Source: Bombus terrestris
Lineage: Eukaryota > Arthropoda > Insecta > Hymenoptera > Apidae
Length of the DNA: 64,000 nucleotides
Reading direction: 5' to 3'
NCBI RefSeq assembly: GCF_910591885.1
Contig: NC_063281.1
Span: 7,040,700-7,104,699, forward strand
Below the pieces are notes generated by a model that was given only the letters and a program-made list of their open reading frames with translations, was not told the origin of the DNA and searched no databases. Positions 35,570 through 47,900 of this stretch are shown here, piece by piece. Numbering within the stretch: position 1 is the stretch's first letter; every line of letters starts with the position of its first letter. The position numbers were made by a program, and so were the translations under genes.

Positions 35570-35780
35570 ATATGTACGCCCCCGCAAGCGGTTGCACGTC
35601 GGATCTGAGGGGGCGTTCCTACGACCCTTTGTCAACCGACGACGCCGCTGCATCTTATCACGATCAAGGCTCGGGATCTCCCATTCTGCTCTTCCACCTC
35701 GTTCAGCCCTCGAGGCCATCCCGGTGCTGCCGCTTGTTCAAGCAAAGACGTTGCCTCGACGTCTCGGTGGCTATAACTTT
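35570..35780 (+). other. GC-rich, exon-like patch of unknown nature
   Basis: Inside very AT-rich DNA this patch is clearly GC- and CpG-rich. An ATG at 35572 opens a frame of 97 codons, but its last third runs into AT-rich sequence of poor coding character, and a second frame is also open. No domain is recognisable and no paired splice sites are evident. It could be a first exon, an enhancer or an old insertion. Confidence 0.3.
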
Positions 35781-37247
35781 TTACTTTTTGCACATTGATT
35801 TATGTTTCTTTATGCTATGCGACGATACGTTGTCGCGGGTACAGTGTGGATCTCTTAAAATTTAGCCCAAGCATCTGCATCTTGTATCGTGGTGATCTTA
35901 GATGCGAGATAAAACAACTGTGTTGGAGTGTTCTTGAATTAATTCTTACACAAATAACAAAATATAACATTGCAAACGTGCCATATATGCGATCTATAGG
36001 AACACTAAATAATTAAAGGCAATTTTCAATTTGTATGACTGATGGACGATGCTACTCGAGAAGTTTAATTTCCGACGAAATCTACGTCGGGAAACGATAT
36101 GGCACCGAAAGTGAAGTACATCCGCCATTAATCTAATATTGCGGTTGCCGCCACCCTCGACTTTGCGTGCTGCACCCTTTCGCGCCGAAGCTTGCTCCCT
36201 TCGTACAAATACAAACACTAACACGTCATCATTGTGGACAAGCATCTATACGTGACCATCTATATATCAAGATATCTCGTGTATCTACGTGAACACGGAG
36301 GAAAAGGGAACCAATCGGTTCGGTTAACTGGTAACGATAATGCAAAATCAATGTCTGGTATGGTGTACGAGGTGTGACGAGTAAAGTGGATTGCCATCGC
36401 ACCCCAATGGTTCACCGCAATCTAGAAGAACTTTCTATCAAATTGCAGTTGTTTCTATCGTCAGATACGAAGCTCAAGAAGAGTAGACGAGCAGAGGAGG
36501 AGATATCTACTTCATAGTTTTGAAGTCGTTGCATCGAACAATGGGTATGAATGCAAAAATATTGCATATGTATGCAATTCTTTTTTGTATGCGTGACCTA
36601 GTGTATCGCATGACCGTTAGCATGCCGTGGTATCGTCGTCGGTTAACCCGCAAAAAGCGGTATCACGCCTGCTTCTAACACTCTACGTCTGATCGGCCAG
36701 GTATCTTGCACGCAAGCCTTCGGCGATCGAAACCTTCTCGTGTATTGTTCGTCATGATGGACGTACTGTTTGCATATTATATGAAGTTGGTGGTCACAAT
36801 TCTTTTCTCTCGCTTAAAAATGGCCACCATTAGGCTGACGATATTTCTGAAGTTTCTCGTTGTGTCAGTAACGATGCTATAATCGATTTATTTTATAAAT
36901 TAATTGAAACGAGTGCATGAAATATAAGAGTAATGTAATAAGAAGAAACGTAAAATACATGGTTAACTATAATGTCCTATTAAGAGAATATTTTTTAAAA
37001 GAATATTACAAATTTACTTTGTATTGGAATTAAATATATAAAAATGCAAAGACATATAAAATCGATATGTTTCGGCTTGTTTAATTATTTAATGGGGCCT
37101 CAGATTCGTGTTAACAGGCAGTATATCACTGTCTTCTATATACGGTGTGCATTATCTGCTATCGAGTGTCTCGGATAATGTGCGTTCACTAGTGTGTGAA
37201 ATGATTATATATACCGTGTATACGAAACTAAATTTACCAGAGAGACG

Positions 37248-37261
37248 TTGTTACGTAACAA
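37248..37261. promoter_or_regulatory. Perfect palindromic PAR-bZIP-type site
   Basis: TTGTTACGTAACAA is a perfect 14-bp palindrome containing GTTACGTAAC, the classical recognition sequence of PAR/E4BP4-family bZIP factors (Vrille and Pdp1 in flies). Occupancy is unknown. Confidence 0.35.
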
Positions 37262-39836
37262 ACCATAAATCTCGCAGTCAGTGAGCGTACATAGCTGGAA
37301 AATCGTGGTACACTGACTTATTTCAAACGCTGATGCATTTCTATACACTTATATAGAAGATATTCACGCACGTTTATAAGCAAATAGCGTACGTAACACA
37401 GTCTCAGCGTCCAAGACTGATGCACCAACGTTATGTTCATCGATGATGTCCTGTCATATGAGTCATGGTGTTTATCTAAGATTACTACAATTTATCAAGG
37501 CTGCCACGGGCCCTAGACCATTACAAAGATTCGCAATAACTAACAATTTTATTTGGGCAAACCGGTAAACGGATCAGCCTGGCGTACGATATTCCTTCGC
37601 AACTTCTCTCTTTTTCTGTTGTTATCGAAGTGTGCATAGTTATGATCACTTTTGACCAACAAAATATAAGAAACTGTAATGCATGCAGATTGTAATTTAT
37701 AAGATAAATACTGTGGAAAGTAGGGATAAGAAAACTTGCCGTGGAACGTGGCTCGTCCGACGGCAACCAACCACAGACGACCTGCTTTTTTCTCGAATAT
37801 TAAATCGCGATACGAAATTACGATCACGCCGCGAAACACTGTTCAAGATGTGTATCTAGATATATATTGAAGTGATCGCGCGAACGGATCGCTGCTCCTG
37901 AACCAATTATCGTTGTACAAATATCCACAGAAGCAACTGATGCTTCGGGCATCGAAGATGCAAATAACGCGTCTGCTCAAGATCCAGAGTAGCGACAATA
38001 TTTGATCGACAATATGCGTAACCATGCATTTAACAGGAACGGATCATTAATTGAAGATTCGTATTAATCGCGCATCGATAAGGTAAATAAATAATTTCGA
38101 TGCTTGTAGCCGGCAACGATCCTCTTTATTCGTTCTTGAATCGTGTAAATCGTGGACTGTCTGTGAAAAAGTGACGGACCAAACGGAGCGATCATTACTA
38201 AACAATAAAAGAGCAATGTAGTAAGTAGAACAAAGCAAACGAAACGAGGAGGGTGGAACGGAAGAGCGGAGTCTCGAAGACGGCTGCTCGAACGCAACTT
38301 TGGCCCCCGGCAGGACCATGGTCGGCGAAACACGCGTTCAACAATAAGAAGCATCCAGTGAAGACGAGGAATGGTGGAAAACGAAGGAGAAAGTAACGCC
38401 AGAAAGAAAGAGCAAGACAACGTTCGGTTGTGTACGGTATAATTACAGAGGGCAGAGCAGTGGCTAGACCCACTGCAGCAACTTATCGTTGCCTAAGGCG
38501 CCAGCATACTCGAAATCGGCGGGACTCGATCCTGTTGCGACTTGGTCCTAATTCGTATTCGTGCCCCAGGTGTAGCAGATAGTATACGTCTCGAAAAACG
38601 GCGGAAGGACTGGCAGGAATCTCCTATGTTACGCCCTTCCTCCCTATCTGCGGTTTCCTTCTTATCTCCTTTTAGCAATGCAAATCTCGATGGTTATCAG
38701 TAATCCGCATGCTCTATGATTCTAACTAAATTTTAAGAAATAAGGTCACATAATGCTTTAAAGCCTATGAGAAATGCAAGATGCGAGCATTTGTGATTTG
38801 ACTATAACGTCGATAATATTGGTATTATGATAATTACAAATGAAATATGTGGTTCTAGCTCCTTCTCTTACGTTTGCGAATATCAACTCGTTCGTGTTCG
38901 TCGTTTTCTTTATGTAAAGCGTAAGAGATCAGTGGTGGTTTTATTTTTATTCTTACCACAGGAGAGGAGTAGCGACCTCGAATCCTCTAATTTCCTTTAG
39001 CCGCAACCACCGATAATTAACGACTATAATCAGGGGGCCAGTTCACGTGACGCAACGAAACGTAACACGGCGCTTCGAGAACCCCCTACGGGTGAGGCGT
39101 GTGCATTAAGATGGATATACACCTACCCAATTGCATCCATGTACATATCGTGTATATGTAGAATATATCAACGTGGGCGACGCCGGAGAAAAATGTTCGG
39201 GCTTATCAGATGTCGCTAATTAGTTTATGACGAGCTAAGTAAGGAAAATATGCAACGGTGTTTAAACTATCTAAGTGTCATTCACCGGATCGGCTAACGG
39301 CTCATAGTAAATTACAGCCACATTAGAGTATATTAAAGTTATTAACTAATTTCAGTGGAAAAGATTCCCAGTGTTAACGAAGATAAACAACGAAGTCTAA
39401 TTAGAAATTTGGAACAGATCTATGTGAATGCTGCCGTTATTTTACCGCGCGCATGAAGAATCGCTTTTACAGCAGCGTGTTAGTGCAGTCTAAATATTTT
39501 GTTCTTATAATTACATGGTGCATGGTTGCGCCATAAATGGAAGACGACAACCTTGTACCAGCCTGCGTGAGAGACTCCGAAGCGCGATTACGTTTCGCGG
39601 TCTCGGCTTGCGTGCAGTTTCTTTTTTTCGTGCACTGAACACGGAAAGGAAAGAGTTCTCTGAATGCGACAGAATAATGCAGCCGTGCTATGCAATGCTA
39701 AGTACAGAAGATTCAAAGGAAACTTAATAGAACGGATTACCATTTAAATGGAAAGAACTAACATTTGTACCTTATTCGGAATTAAGACCGTTATCTTATC
39801 TTAGCTTGGACATATCTATTTCTATTTCATGTGCAA

Positions 39837-39852
39837 ATATATATATATATAT
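39837..39852. repeat. AT microsatellite
   Basis: An uninterrupted AT run followed by three copies of ATCGT-like units (ATCGTATCGTATCG). Confidence 0.7.
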
Positions 39853-40761
39853 CGTATCGTATCGGGAGTGCAATATATAAAAGATAGTGTTATCTAGAAT
39901 GTCGAAGTCAATGTAAAATTCGATAGCGTTATTAGCCAAAATTGTTTTTACTTTTTGGAACGGAACGATCGAGCAAAGGACACATACATCTTGCTGGAAT
40001 AGTACGCACCACGTGAGCAAAGATTATCCACTTTTGCGGTAATTTGTGGCTGTTGATGCGCATGCTGTATCGCGCAAGATGGCCGCCAACTCGCGATCGC
40101 TGATTGGCGATGGCGGAGCGGGTTATTTGACCGGCGGTTGGTGGTTCCAGCACTGCCTGGTGCGAGTAATTTTGATCGTGATTATACTAATTTCATAGTA
40201 TGCCCCTTCTCGGTGGCTTAAGCATTGGGTGAGTTCACACGAGCAGCAGTACAGGGCAAGAGTTGCCGTGCTAGCGAAATCGAACATCATTTGTAAGATT
40301 CCTTTCGACGTGTGTCAAAGTGATTTTGTGTTTTCGAATCTACGCCAGGTTATGGATAACAGTTCGCAGAAAATTTCATGTTGGTAAGTGTATTGTACTT
40401 TTTCTGATAAACCGACAGCTTTTTTAGCCATAACGATTCAGCGTGCACGCGATAACGATGTCATGATGCATAAACCACGATTACTTTTACAGGCTTACAT
40501 ACGTACTGCGAATTGCTTCATTTGATACAACTGTATCGTACATTAAACGTTTGCATGTAATATTTCATATATGATATGTCGCACACGCTGGCTACGTTAA
40601 AAATACGATATACGTTTTTAAAATATGTTTCACAATATATTTTTTTAGGAGAGAAAAAGATACGCTGATCGTGTGAAGCCGCCTCAGCTATTGTTATTAG
40701 CGTCAGTTATATTGAACCATAATTGTTCCATGTTGTTAGTGCGGCGTATTCACGGGCAAAA

Positions 40762-40905
40762 GGCCCCCGTTTTACTTTCCTCTTTTCCCGCCCCTCTTCT
40801 TCCCTTTCTGTCTCTAACATTTTCTATCTTCGTCTCTTTCTCTGTTACTTCTTCTATCTGCCTTTTACGCTCTTGTTCGCTCATTGCCTCTCTCCTCCCT
40901 GTGGC
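40762..40905 (+). repeat. Long pyrimidine-rich tract
   Basis: About 140 bases dominated by C and T on the plus strand (CCTCTTTTCCCGCCCCTCTT and similar), inside the proposed second exon of the candidate transcript. It ends just before an inverted CCGCC-AC-GGCGG at 40923-40934. Confidence 0.6.
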
Positions 40906-41221
40906 CAGCGAGTGGAGCATCGCCGCCACGGCGGTGGGGGCTAAATTACCACAATTTTGTACTTTTTATACCGCGAGGGAAAAAAAGAGGATAATTTTTG
41001 GTGGAAACGCAACAATTTTATCGGCCGTTGTTATGTGAGATCAGTTGGTGTCTACTGCCGCTACGCGTTACACCTGCCTGTCTTGTGTGCTCCGCTCTGG
41101 ACTATGGATCAGCGGGTTCTGTTCCCTTTGTCACCTTATTTCCATCTAAATCCACGTTGTTTTGGTTCCGAGACGAATAACTCAGTGTCCCCCTTTCGAT
41201 CTATCAAGAGTCATTTATATC

Positions 41222-41458
41222 GCCGCCATTTTGCTGACCTTGACTAAGGTTTCCTCGAACTCCACGTTGCCAATACTTTCTATTTTTTATTTTTCATGTA
41301 TAAAAGTGACAGTTAACGATGACAGTGCATATGTCAAAGTGTAGCTTCTAGTGTTTTCGAAAAATTGTGTATCTTTACTATCTTGACACTAATTTCTCAT
41401 ATAAGTGATACACCATGTATTAAAATGCATAGTGTGATTGTGAATGGCCGCCATTTTG
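41222..41458 (+). promoter_or_regulatory. Two identical YY1/Pho-type motifs
   Basis: GCCGCCATTTTG occurs at 41222-41233 and again at 41447-41458 in the same orientation; a related CAAGATGGCCGCC lies at 40075-40087 in the opposite orientation. This matches the extended YY1/Pleiohomeotic site. Function is unproven. Confidence 0.35.
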
Positions 41459-41899
41459 GTGCACACAATTCTTTCCCCCGAGGAATTCTGAATAGTGATA
41501 TGTAAGTGAATAGAAGTTCGTGTTGAAGTAGAAGATTCGTTGAAAACGATGATCTCATCAAGATATTGGATTTTCTTCTATTAGTACAATGATTTTCTTA
41601 TAAGAAAAACGATAAAATACCGCAAGATATTTAAGTTATGAATCACGTCAGGGAAAAGTCGTATGGACAAATCTTTGATTCGATGTCTAAGTTTGATATA
41701 GTAACTTTTCTTGCGAAAAATGAAATTTGGATGGAAGCAATATTGTTAATAAATATCTCAAAATAATTAATGGTATATATTAATTGAAAGATGGTAAAAT
41801 ATTAACATACGCGATTTATATTCTAACCATTAACTACTGCGCAAAAAAATATTCTTCGTTTTGCTTTATCCTTCAGATAAATTCCTCTACTCCTCCAAC

Positions 41900-42019
41900 A
41901 TGCCGCTGGCCAGGCATCACTGTCACGGGAGATTTATACTCCTTGAAAACTACATGCTTGCACGTGCACACAATGCTGCTCACTTTGTGCATAAAACACT
42001 TGTTTCTTTATTTATCTAA
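41900..42019 (+). CDS. Possible 39-codon small ORF
   Basis: ATG at 41900, 23 bases after a splice-acceptor-like CCTTCAG, opens 39 codons to TAA. The peptide begins MPLARHHCHGRFILLENYML and is His/Leu/Ala-rich. I know no family for it. Another frame is open across the same bases, so the coding signal is weak. Confidence 0.18.
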   Translation: MPLARHHCHGRFILLENYMLARAHNAAHFVHKTLVSLFI

Positions 42020-44845
42020 TTGTCGTTGGTCTTCTCAACGAAACATGTTTCGAACACATTTTGTACCCAGGACTGGCGGTTACTGTTATTTAAATAAACA
42101 GATTAATTTATCCAAATATTCCTTAACGAGGTTTCTTCAAAATTCTTTTCTGTCGTGTTATTTAGAAAGAATGTTCTTCAATCTACGATTGTAAACTTGC
42201 AGCTAGCATCGCAGAATAATGTTTTACCTGGTATAGAACTTGTAGATTCGCTAAGTGGAAACGGATTTTCTGTTTCTTGCGGTTCCTCGTGCGGATCGTG
42301 GAATTGTTAAAGCCGTCGGATCCTTATTGATGCCGACGATATCTATCGCTCCCGGGCTTGCTGGACCAACGTTGAAAAAGGGGAAGAAAGAGGCAATAAA
42401 ACTGCAAGGGCGAAAAGGACGGAGGTAAATAACGGTGGAGAAGGCGTGGTTGGCGCGATGCGGCGCCCTCAAAGCACGATCGCCCCTCGAGGGTACATCT
42501 TTTAAGAGTTCGAGGTACGAGGACCGTCGAAACTGGGAGCCCTCGAGATAAGATCCTCCTAGTTATCGAACGGACTCCCGTTCACGATCGATGTACCAAA
42601 ACCCATCCACGGTTTTTGATATACCCGCAGGCGAATCGATCCTTCCACCTTTTGATTTCATTGTGTCTCAGAAATGTGGCCTTCATCACCCACAAGGACG
42701 CTTCTTCCAAAAATCGTTTAGTGTGCGTCGGTAGCTTCTTCTTCGAACCTCCTTCAACATCGTCGCGTCGCATCGAAATATTCGCAATCCAATATTCGCA
42801 GTTCTTGTACTTATCCGACGGCTAGAAGCTACCGTGAAGTTAGTTCTCTTTCATTTCTACAACGAATTTAACGTGGAAAGAATAGAAGGAAAGAACGAAG
42901 TAAATTATTCATCTAGTAAAGTCAGTAGGATATCTTGATGTTCCACTTCTAGGAAATCAGAAGGAACATTTGGTAATTCTTGAGGAAACATTCGTGCAAA
43001 TGGGCACCTTTGAATTAGACCAGTAAGAGAGGCACTAATGACGATACGATGACCCCAAGCTGTGGAAACAAAGACCGAGATGTAAGAATGGTAGAACATA
43101 CATCGTTTAAGACGTCGGTAATTACAGACTCTGTTCTATCTCGTGGGACAGCCGCGGCAGATGTGGATAATGATAGCCTAAATGTGCCGATGTGTCCCAC
43201 TTCACGGAAGACGCATTCAGCTTTCTAGGATTTTGTCCTCCTCGATCAAAATTTCGATCGAATAATCGGTATAAACGCATCATGAATAGAATAATAAGAA
43301 GAACGATTCGCAACTCAAGAAATTTAGTTTATTAAATGCATCAAGCAATGCAGACAATTTTTAGAATTATGATACTAATTTGCTGGGTCGAATTCTTGGA
43401 ATAAATTATTAACTTCATAAAATTTTTAATCTAGAAGCCCCATCTACATGCAGATTTATCAAACTGTTTCGTATCTCACGATGTTTCGTAGCTACTCCCA
43501 ACCAATTTCTTTCCTTAAGGACATTGATCCGCCGTTCGACGTGAACGAGACACGCTCTGCGCTCTTTCAAGTCTTTAATTACTAAAGAATTTTACGAGCC
43601 GCAGCGTCCATCTCTGTTATATATTTGTCCAAGCCCACCGGAAGTTCCAGCTAATTGCTTATCTGCTAATTTGTAACTTTACCTATTAAGTAATATTATA
43701 GATCAGTCTTGCAATAGCTTCTGGTATGCTATATCTTCCACTCTTTGATAAATGCCGATGCAATGTCATTTTCTCCACATTTATATTCTATGTTGAAAAT
43801 TGTTTAATTCCAAAGTTCAAATGGTTTCGTTTCTCTTTCCAATGTCTGACATTTCACGCTTTCTCTACTCTTGCGCCACGGATATTGGAATTGAAACGAC
43901 TAATCAAATCTGCAAGTGGCGCAAGTTTAAAGTTTTTCCTCGCTAATAGATTACATTGTAGACGTGTCGATGGTGGTTCTGTGTGAGAATAGAGGAGGTT
44001 TAATGTTTACCCTCGTCTTGTTCGCGGATTGGATAATTGTATCAAACTTGATCTGATGGGAACAACGTAATTCGAGGTTGTTGAGTGTAATCTTGGCACC
44101 ATACACTAATCATGACAAAACAATAGATACTATGCTTCGGTGTAATAATTATGTTATCGATTCGACAATTGCGCACGCGGGAACTTTTTATTCCTCGGCA
44201 CACTTTATTCAATCGTGAAACATTCTACTTCAACACGGTAGTACAAATCTTTCACGCTTGGCGATATGTCCAAAGTAATCAGAAGTACCAGGAACTAAAT
44301 TCAAATTCTTCGTAAAACCTAATTCAGAGATACAACTATAATATAACAATTCAATCCTCCCTTCTTTCCAAAATAATCCTTCGATGCGGAAGATTTACCG
44401 CGTCATAGATTATTCCTATGGACCATTTCTCCAAGCAACTGTCGTATCTAGATACCAAGCTGTAAAACTTAACACGTTAGAACGAAGAAGGATGCTCGAG
44501 GCAGTTAGGTCAACGCGATGCTCGAACCGTGAGTGTCTCAGAGGTCCATTTTCGAGGTCACAGCCGGCTGTCTTTTTCGCGGTGGATCATGGATGGAGAG
44601 CGGATCGCATAAGCCAGCTACACGAGCCAGGACCGCGTAATAACACGGCAGCACGAAACAAACCGACGAATTAGGTACTATCGGGTTCTGCGAAAGCGGT
44701 CGACAGACGGACGTAGCAGAACGGACGGATGGACAGACAGCTAGCGCAAGGGCCCAGCGTGGCGAAGAACGAGGAACTGTTGAGGGGGGCATTCGAGGAT
44801 GGGGAAAGAAGGGAAGTCTCGAAAGGGCCTGGCCTCGTGCAATTA

Positions 44846-44916
44846 CGGGGCCCCGGCAACCCCGACATTATCCCCAATTATCCGTGTGCGTTTTGAGGTT
44901 AGGTTTTCGGGGCCCC
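44846..44916. promoter_or_regulatory. Paired GGGGCCCC palindromes in a GC-rich block
   Basis: CGGGGCCCCG (44846-44855) and GGGGCCCC (44909-44916) lie about 63 bases apart within a GC-rich block. They could pair as a long stem or mark a dimeric protein-binding region. Confidence 0.3.
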
Positions 44917-47900
44917 TCCGGGCCAAGAGGCGCGCGAGAGCCACCGCGAGGCGTCGCGACCCAAACGTCCACGTAAACCCCTAAAGAAACAGGAGACAAA
45001 GAGTAGTAGGGGCGAACTCGATGGAATGAGACTTTCGGTGTATATATACAAACCGATCTATTATATGGCGTCTGGCGTCAGACACAAATCGATCCGGCAC
45101 GTTTCGGTTTTCTGGGTTGTATGCTTTCTCGCGAACTGCACGACCGCAAGGCATGCGACCAATTCGCCGTGAAGGGTTGATGCATGGTTATTTCCGTGAC
45201 CGCAGATCGGATACCACCGATGCAATCACGATGGAAGGAAGTTGAGTGGTAATGAGAGTCAAGAGAAAACCGTTAGAGACGAATTTTCATCATAGAAAGG
45301 CCGAATTCGTTCTTTTGAACGTAAAATGAATACTCCTTCCGTGTATTAAATACTTGTAATTACGATCGTAGGTGTTAGATTAAGTGAACAGTGTTCAGTG
45401 AACTTTCGCGATTAGAGTGTAAGACACGCCGTCTCGGTCTTGTGTGTAATTAGAAATACCCTTCGCGGTACGTGATACCTAGCATTAACCGTTCCATCGA
45501 AGCGAAAGCGAAACCAAATAATATATTCATAACTGCCCAACCGAAACGGTCTAACCACGGTATAGTTTACCCTAGACTGACAAGAACACCTTGGTTTCGT
45601 TCGAAGGGCGTAGTTCTTCGCGGTATCTGCTAACCTTTCACTGATCGTTGTTACGATCTAAAGCACTTGGATAGTAGAAAGGGCGAGGGACGATAGAACG
45701 ATGAAAATAGGGCAGTTTCGAGGACTCGGGCGGACCTCGTGTCGGTTGGCGTGCTGGAAAAGATTTACAGTCTCCGCACCGGAAAGGGTACCGAGAGGGC
45801 GGTTGGTGGAAGAATGGTTTCCGGCGATAGCTTCTAGCTTTAGAAACTACACCTACACCCAGGTCGATACGCGTGCCAGCTTGAAATAGCAGTGATAACT
45901 AACTGACGCAAATTTTAGTTTAAATTTGAACACTGTACAGATATTTTATCAATTTAGATCAGAAAATAGAAACAAAGATCTTCGAAACTTTATAAATAGA
46001 TAATTCGTAGAATTTACCTTTTTGTCATAAAGAATAGATGGTAGTTTTCTTTGATTTCAGTTTTCTCCCTTTTTGTCCTTTGAATCACGTATTAGGTACC
46101 ATTGGTACGTTTCTCGCATATGCATAATAATTCGTCATTGCATTCTGAAGTTACACCTTTCGAATACAATTTTCATAATGATATGCGAAATGTCTGTGGT
46201 ATTCACAGTCTGTTGCGTGGCTCCACCTGGCGTACAGAATGAAATAAGGTACCAGCTGACCAATCCACCTAATATTATATGCTTTCCACCTCATATTCTT
46301 TCTTCTCAAAGTGAATATTTTCTTTCAGAAGCGTTGAATTACGTACTTTTACCGCAATTGCACTTGACTTTGATATCTCACGTTCGTGTCTTCCCTCCAC
46401 CGCCTATCTTCTGCTTCTTGTTAAAAACAAAAGAATCGTTCTACCATGTTACTTACTAAAAGACAAATTTCTCTTAGCAAGAAAATCACTACTTGCTCTT
46501 CCTTAGTTTCTATACTCGGCTGAGACCTAGTCTACGTTAGAAAATCATCACCATAGACAGCTTACATTTATGAATGAGGCAACGACATGCAAATTTTTCC
46601 ATCACGCTTTAAAGCGGAACTTCATGCTTCTAATTGAGGAAAGTACCGAGTTAGTTTGAACGTGGTTGATTTCTCACGCAAATTTCCGCATGTAGAAGGA
46701 GTCGCGAGGCCGCGCGCGTTTCTATGCAATGAATCTCGACTGGTTTCCCGAGCGCGTAAGGTCTCGAAATATCACGTTGGCCGGCTCTATAGTTCGGTGC
46801 CTATCAATCACTTGGCGCATGGTCCGGCAATAAGACTTCTCGAAGGAGGGAGCTATTATCCTGCCAGACTCTGGTGATGCACGACCTCCAAGCCGACGCT
46901 GGACCTTAAGCTGCCGTTGAACGATCGTCCGCCGCACGAAAATTCCGCGACCGCATACAAACCAGCAGAAATAAAATGGCGATCAGCCGAAGAAAATTCG
47001 TTCCTGTCACCCAGAAGCTCGCTCTATGTGCGAAGATTTACTTTCAGCAATTTAAAAATGTCCTCGTTGATTTATTTTATTAAGTTGTGCCGTTTAACAC
47101 GGCAGGGAAATAGAAAGCAAACGATCGAACACGGTCGCCGAAATGTAAAATATCAAAGAAGTACAAAGGCACGAGTATGAAAACGTAATAGCGCGTGTAA
47201 ATCATGGATCGATGAAAAAGTAGCATAGCCTCGACGAGGGGAAGAGAGAATTATGACGCCAGGAAGCTGTACGTCCGTGTTTTATCTCGGACAGAATGGT
47301 ATAATGAAAAATCGGGCAGTACACGTAAGTTAAGGCCTACTCGAGAAAGAAAGATCGAGCTCGTTCGCCTCTTGAATATTCATTAATCGTGGCTTGGCTA
47401 TAAGTATACTGACAGGGTTGAAGGATCGAGCAGGAAGAGAGATTTTCTATTAGGGAATGATTGTATGGAATAGCAATCGTTAAGGTGGACATGATTCTTC
47501 GTGTTTTGTATCATAAAGAACTATAAAAAAGAGAATTTGACGCTTCTTTGATAAAATATAATACCGCGTGAACATAATGAAGGATATCCTGTGTTTCCTT
47601 TGTGAAATCTCTTAGAAATTCACGCCGTGTCTTCTCCAATGAGACTAATGAAATTATCGCAAGTGTTAGAGGAGATTAACCCCGGAACGAAGTTAGATCG
47701 CGTGATTCGTGAATTCCCTGCGGTTGAGCTGAGACTTCGTTCCTTTCTCATTCGTGACAACAGAGCTGCTGCGATGCACGTGTACTCCGTGATACAGAAA
47801 AATTATCCAGGCAACGTCTGTTCGCGTTATGCGCTAAAGTATCCCCACGTAATACGCACGCTACTGTCTACATACATTCAACTTTTCCTCCCTTGTGGGT

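Larger units (their letters stand above)
34700..40070. other. Gene-poor AT-rich region
   Basis: No recognisable protein gene. It contains a GC-rich patch at about 35570-35780, a 14-bp palindrome at 37248-37261 and an AT dinucleotide run at 39837-39852. The frames in 35572-35865 are discussed separately. Confidence 0.5.
40070..42019 (+). ncRNA. Candidate spliced transcript with no long ORF
   Basis: A CpG-rich promoter-like patch (CAAGATGGCCGCC at 40075, an inverted CCAAT box GATTGG near 40100) is followed by three possible exons with good splice sites: an exon ending at the donor TTG|GTAAGTG (40383), an exon from TTTTTTTAG|GAG (40649) to ATAT|GTAAGTGAA (41501), and an exon starting after CCTTCAG (41877). 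No long frame runs through. A 19-codon ORF spans the first junction, and a 39-codon ORF begins at 41900. It may be a long non-coding RNA or the 5' leader of a distant gene. This is by-eye inference only. Confidence 0.3.

Noticed and set aside
37140..37200. Possible microRNA hairpin around the CATTATC/GATAATG inverted repeat
   Set aside because: Only about seven consecutive pairs with mismatches beyond; no known insect microRNA seed recognised.
40673..41038. 121-codon hydrophobic ORF that could be a membrane protein
   Set aside because: It begins at a GTG rather than an ATG, and its Leu/Ser/Phe content comes from translating a pyrimidine tract.
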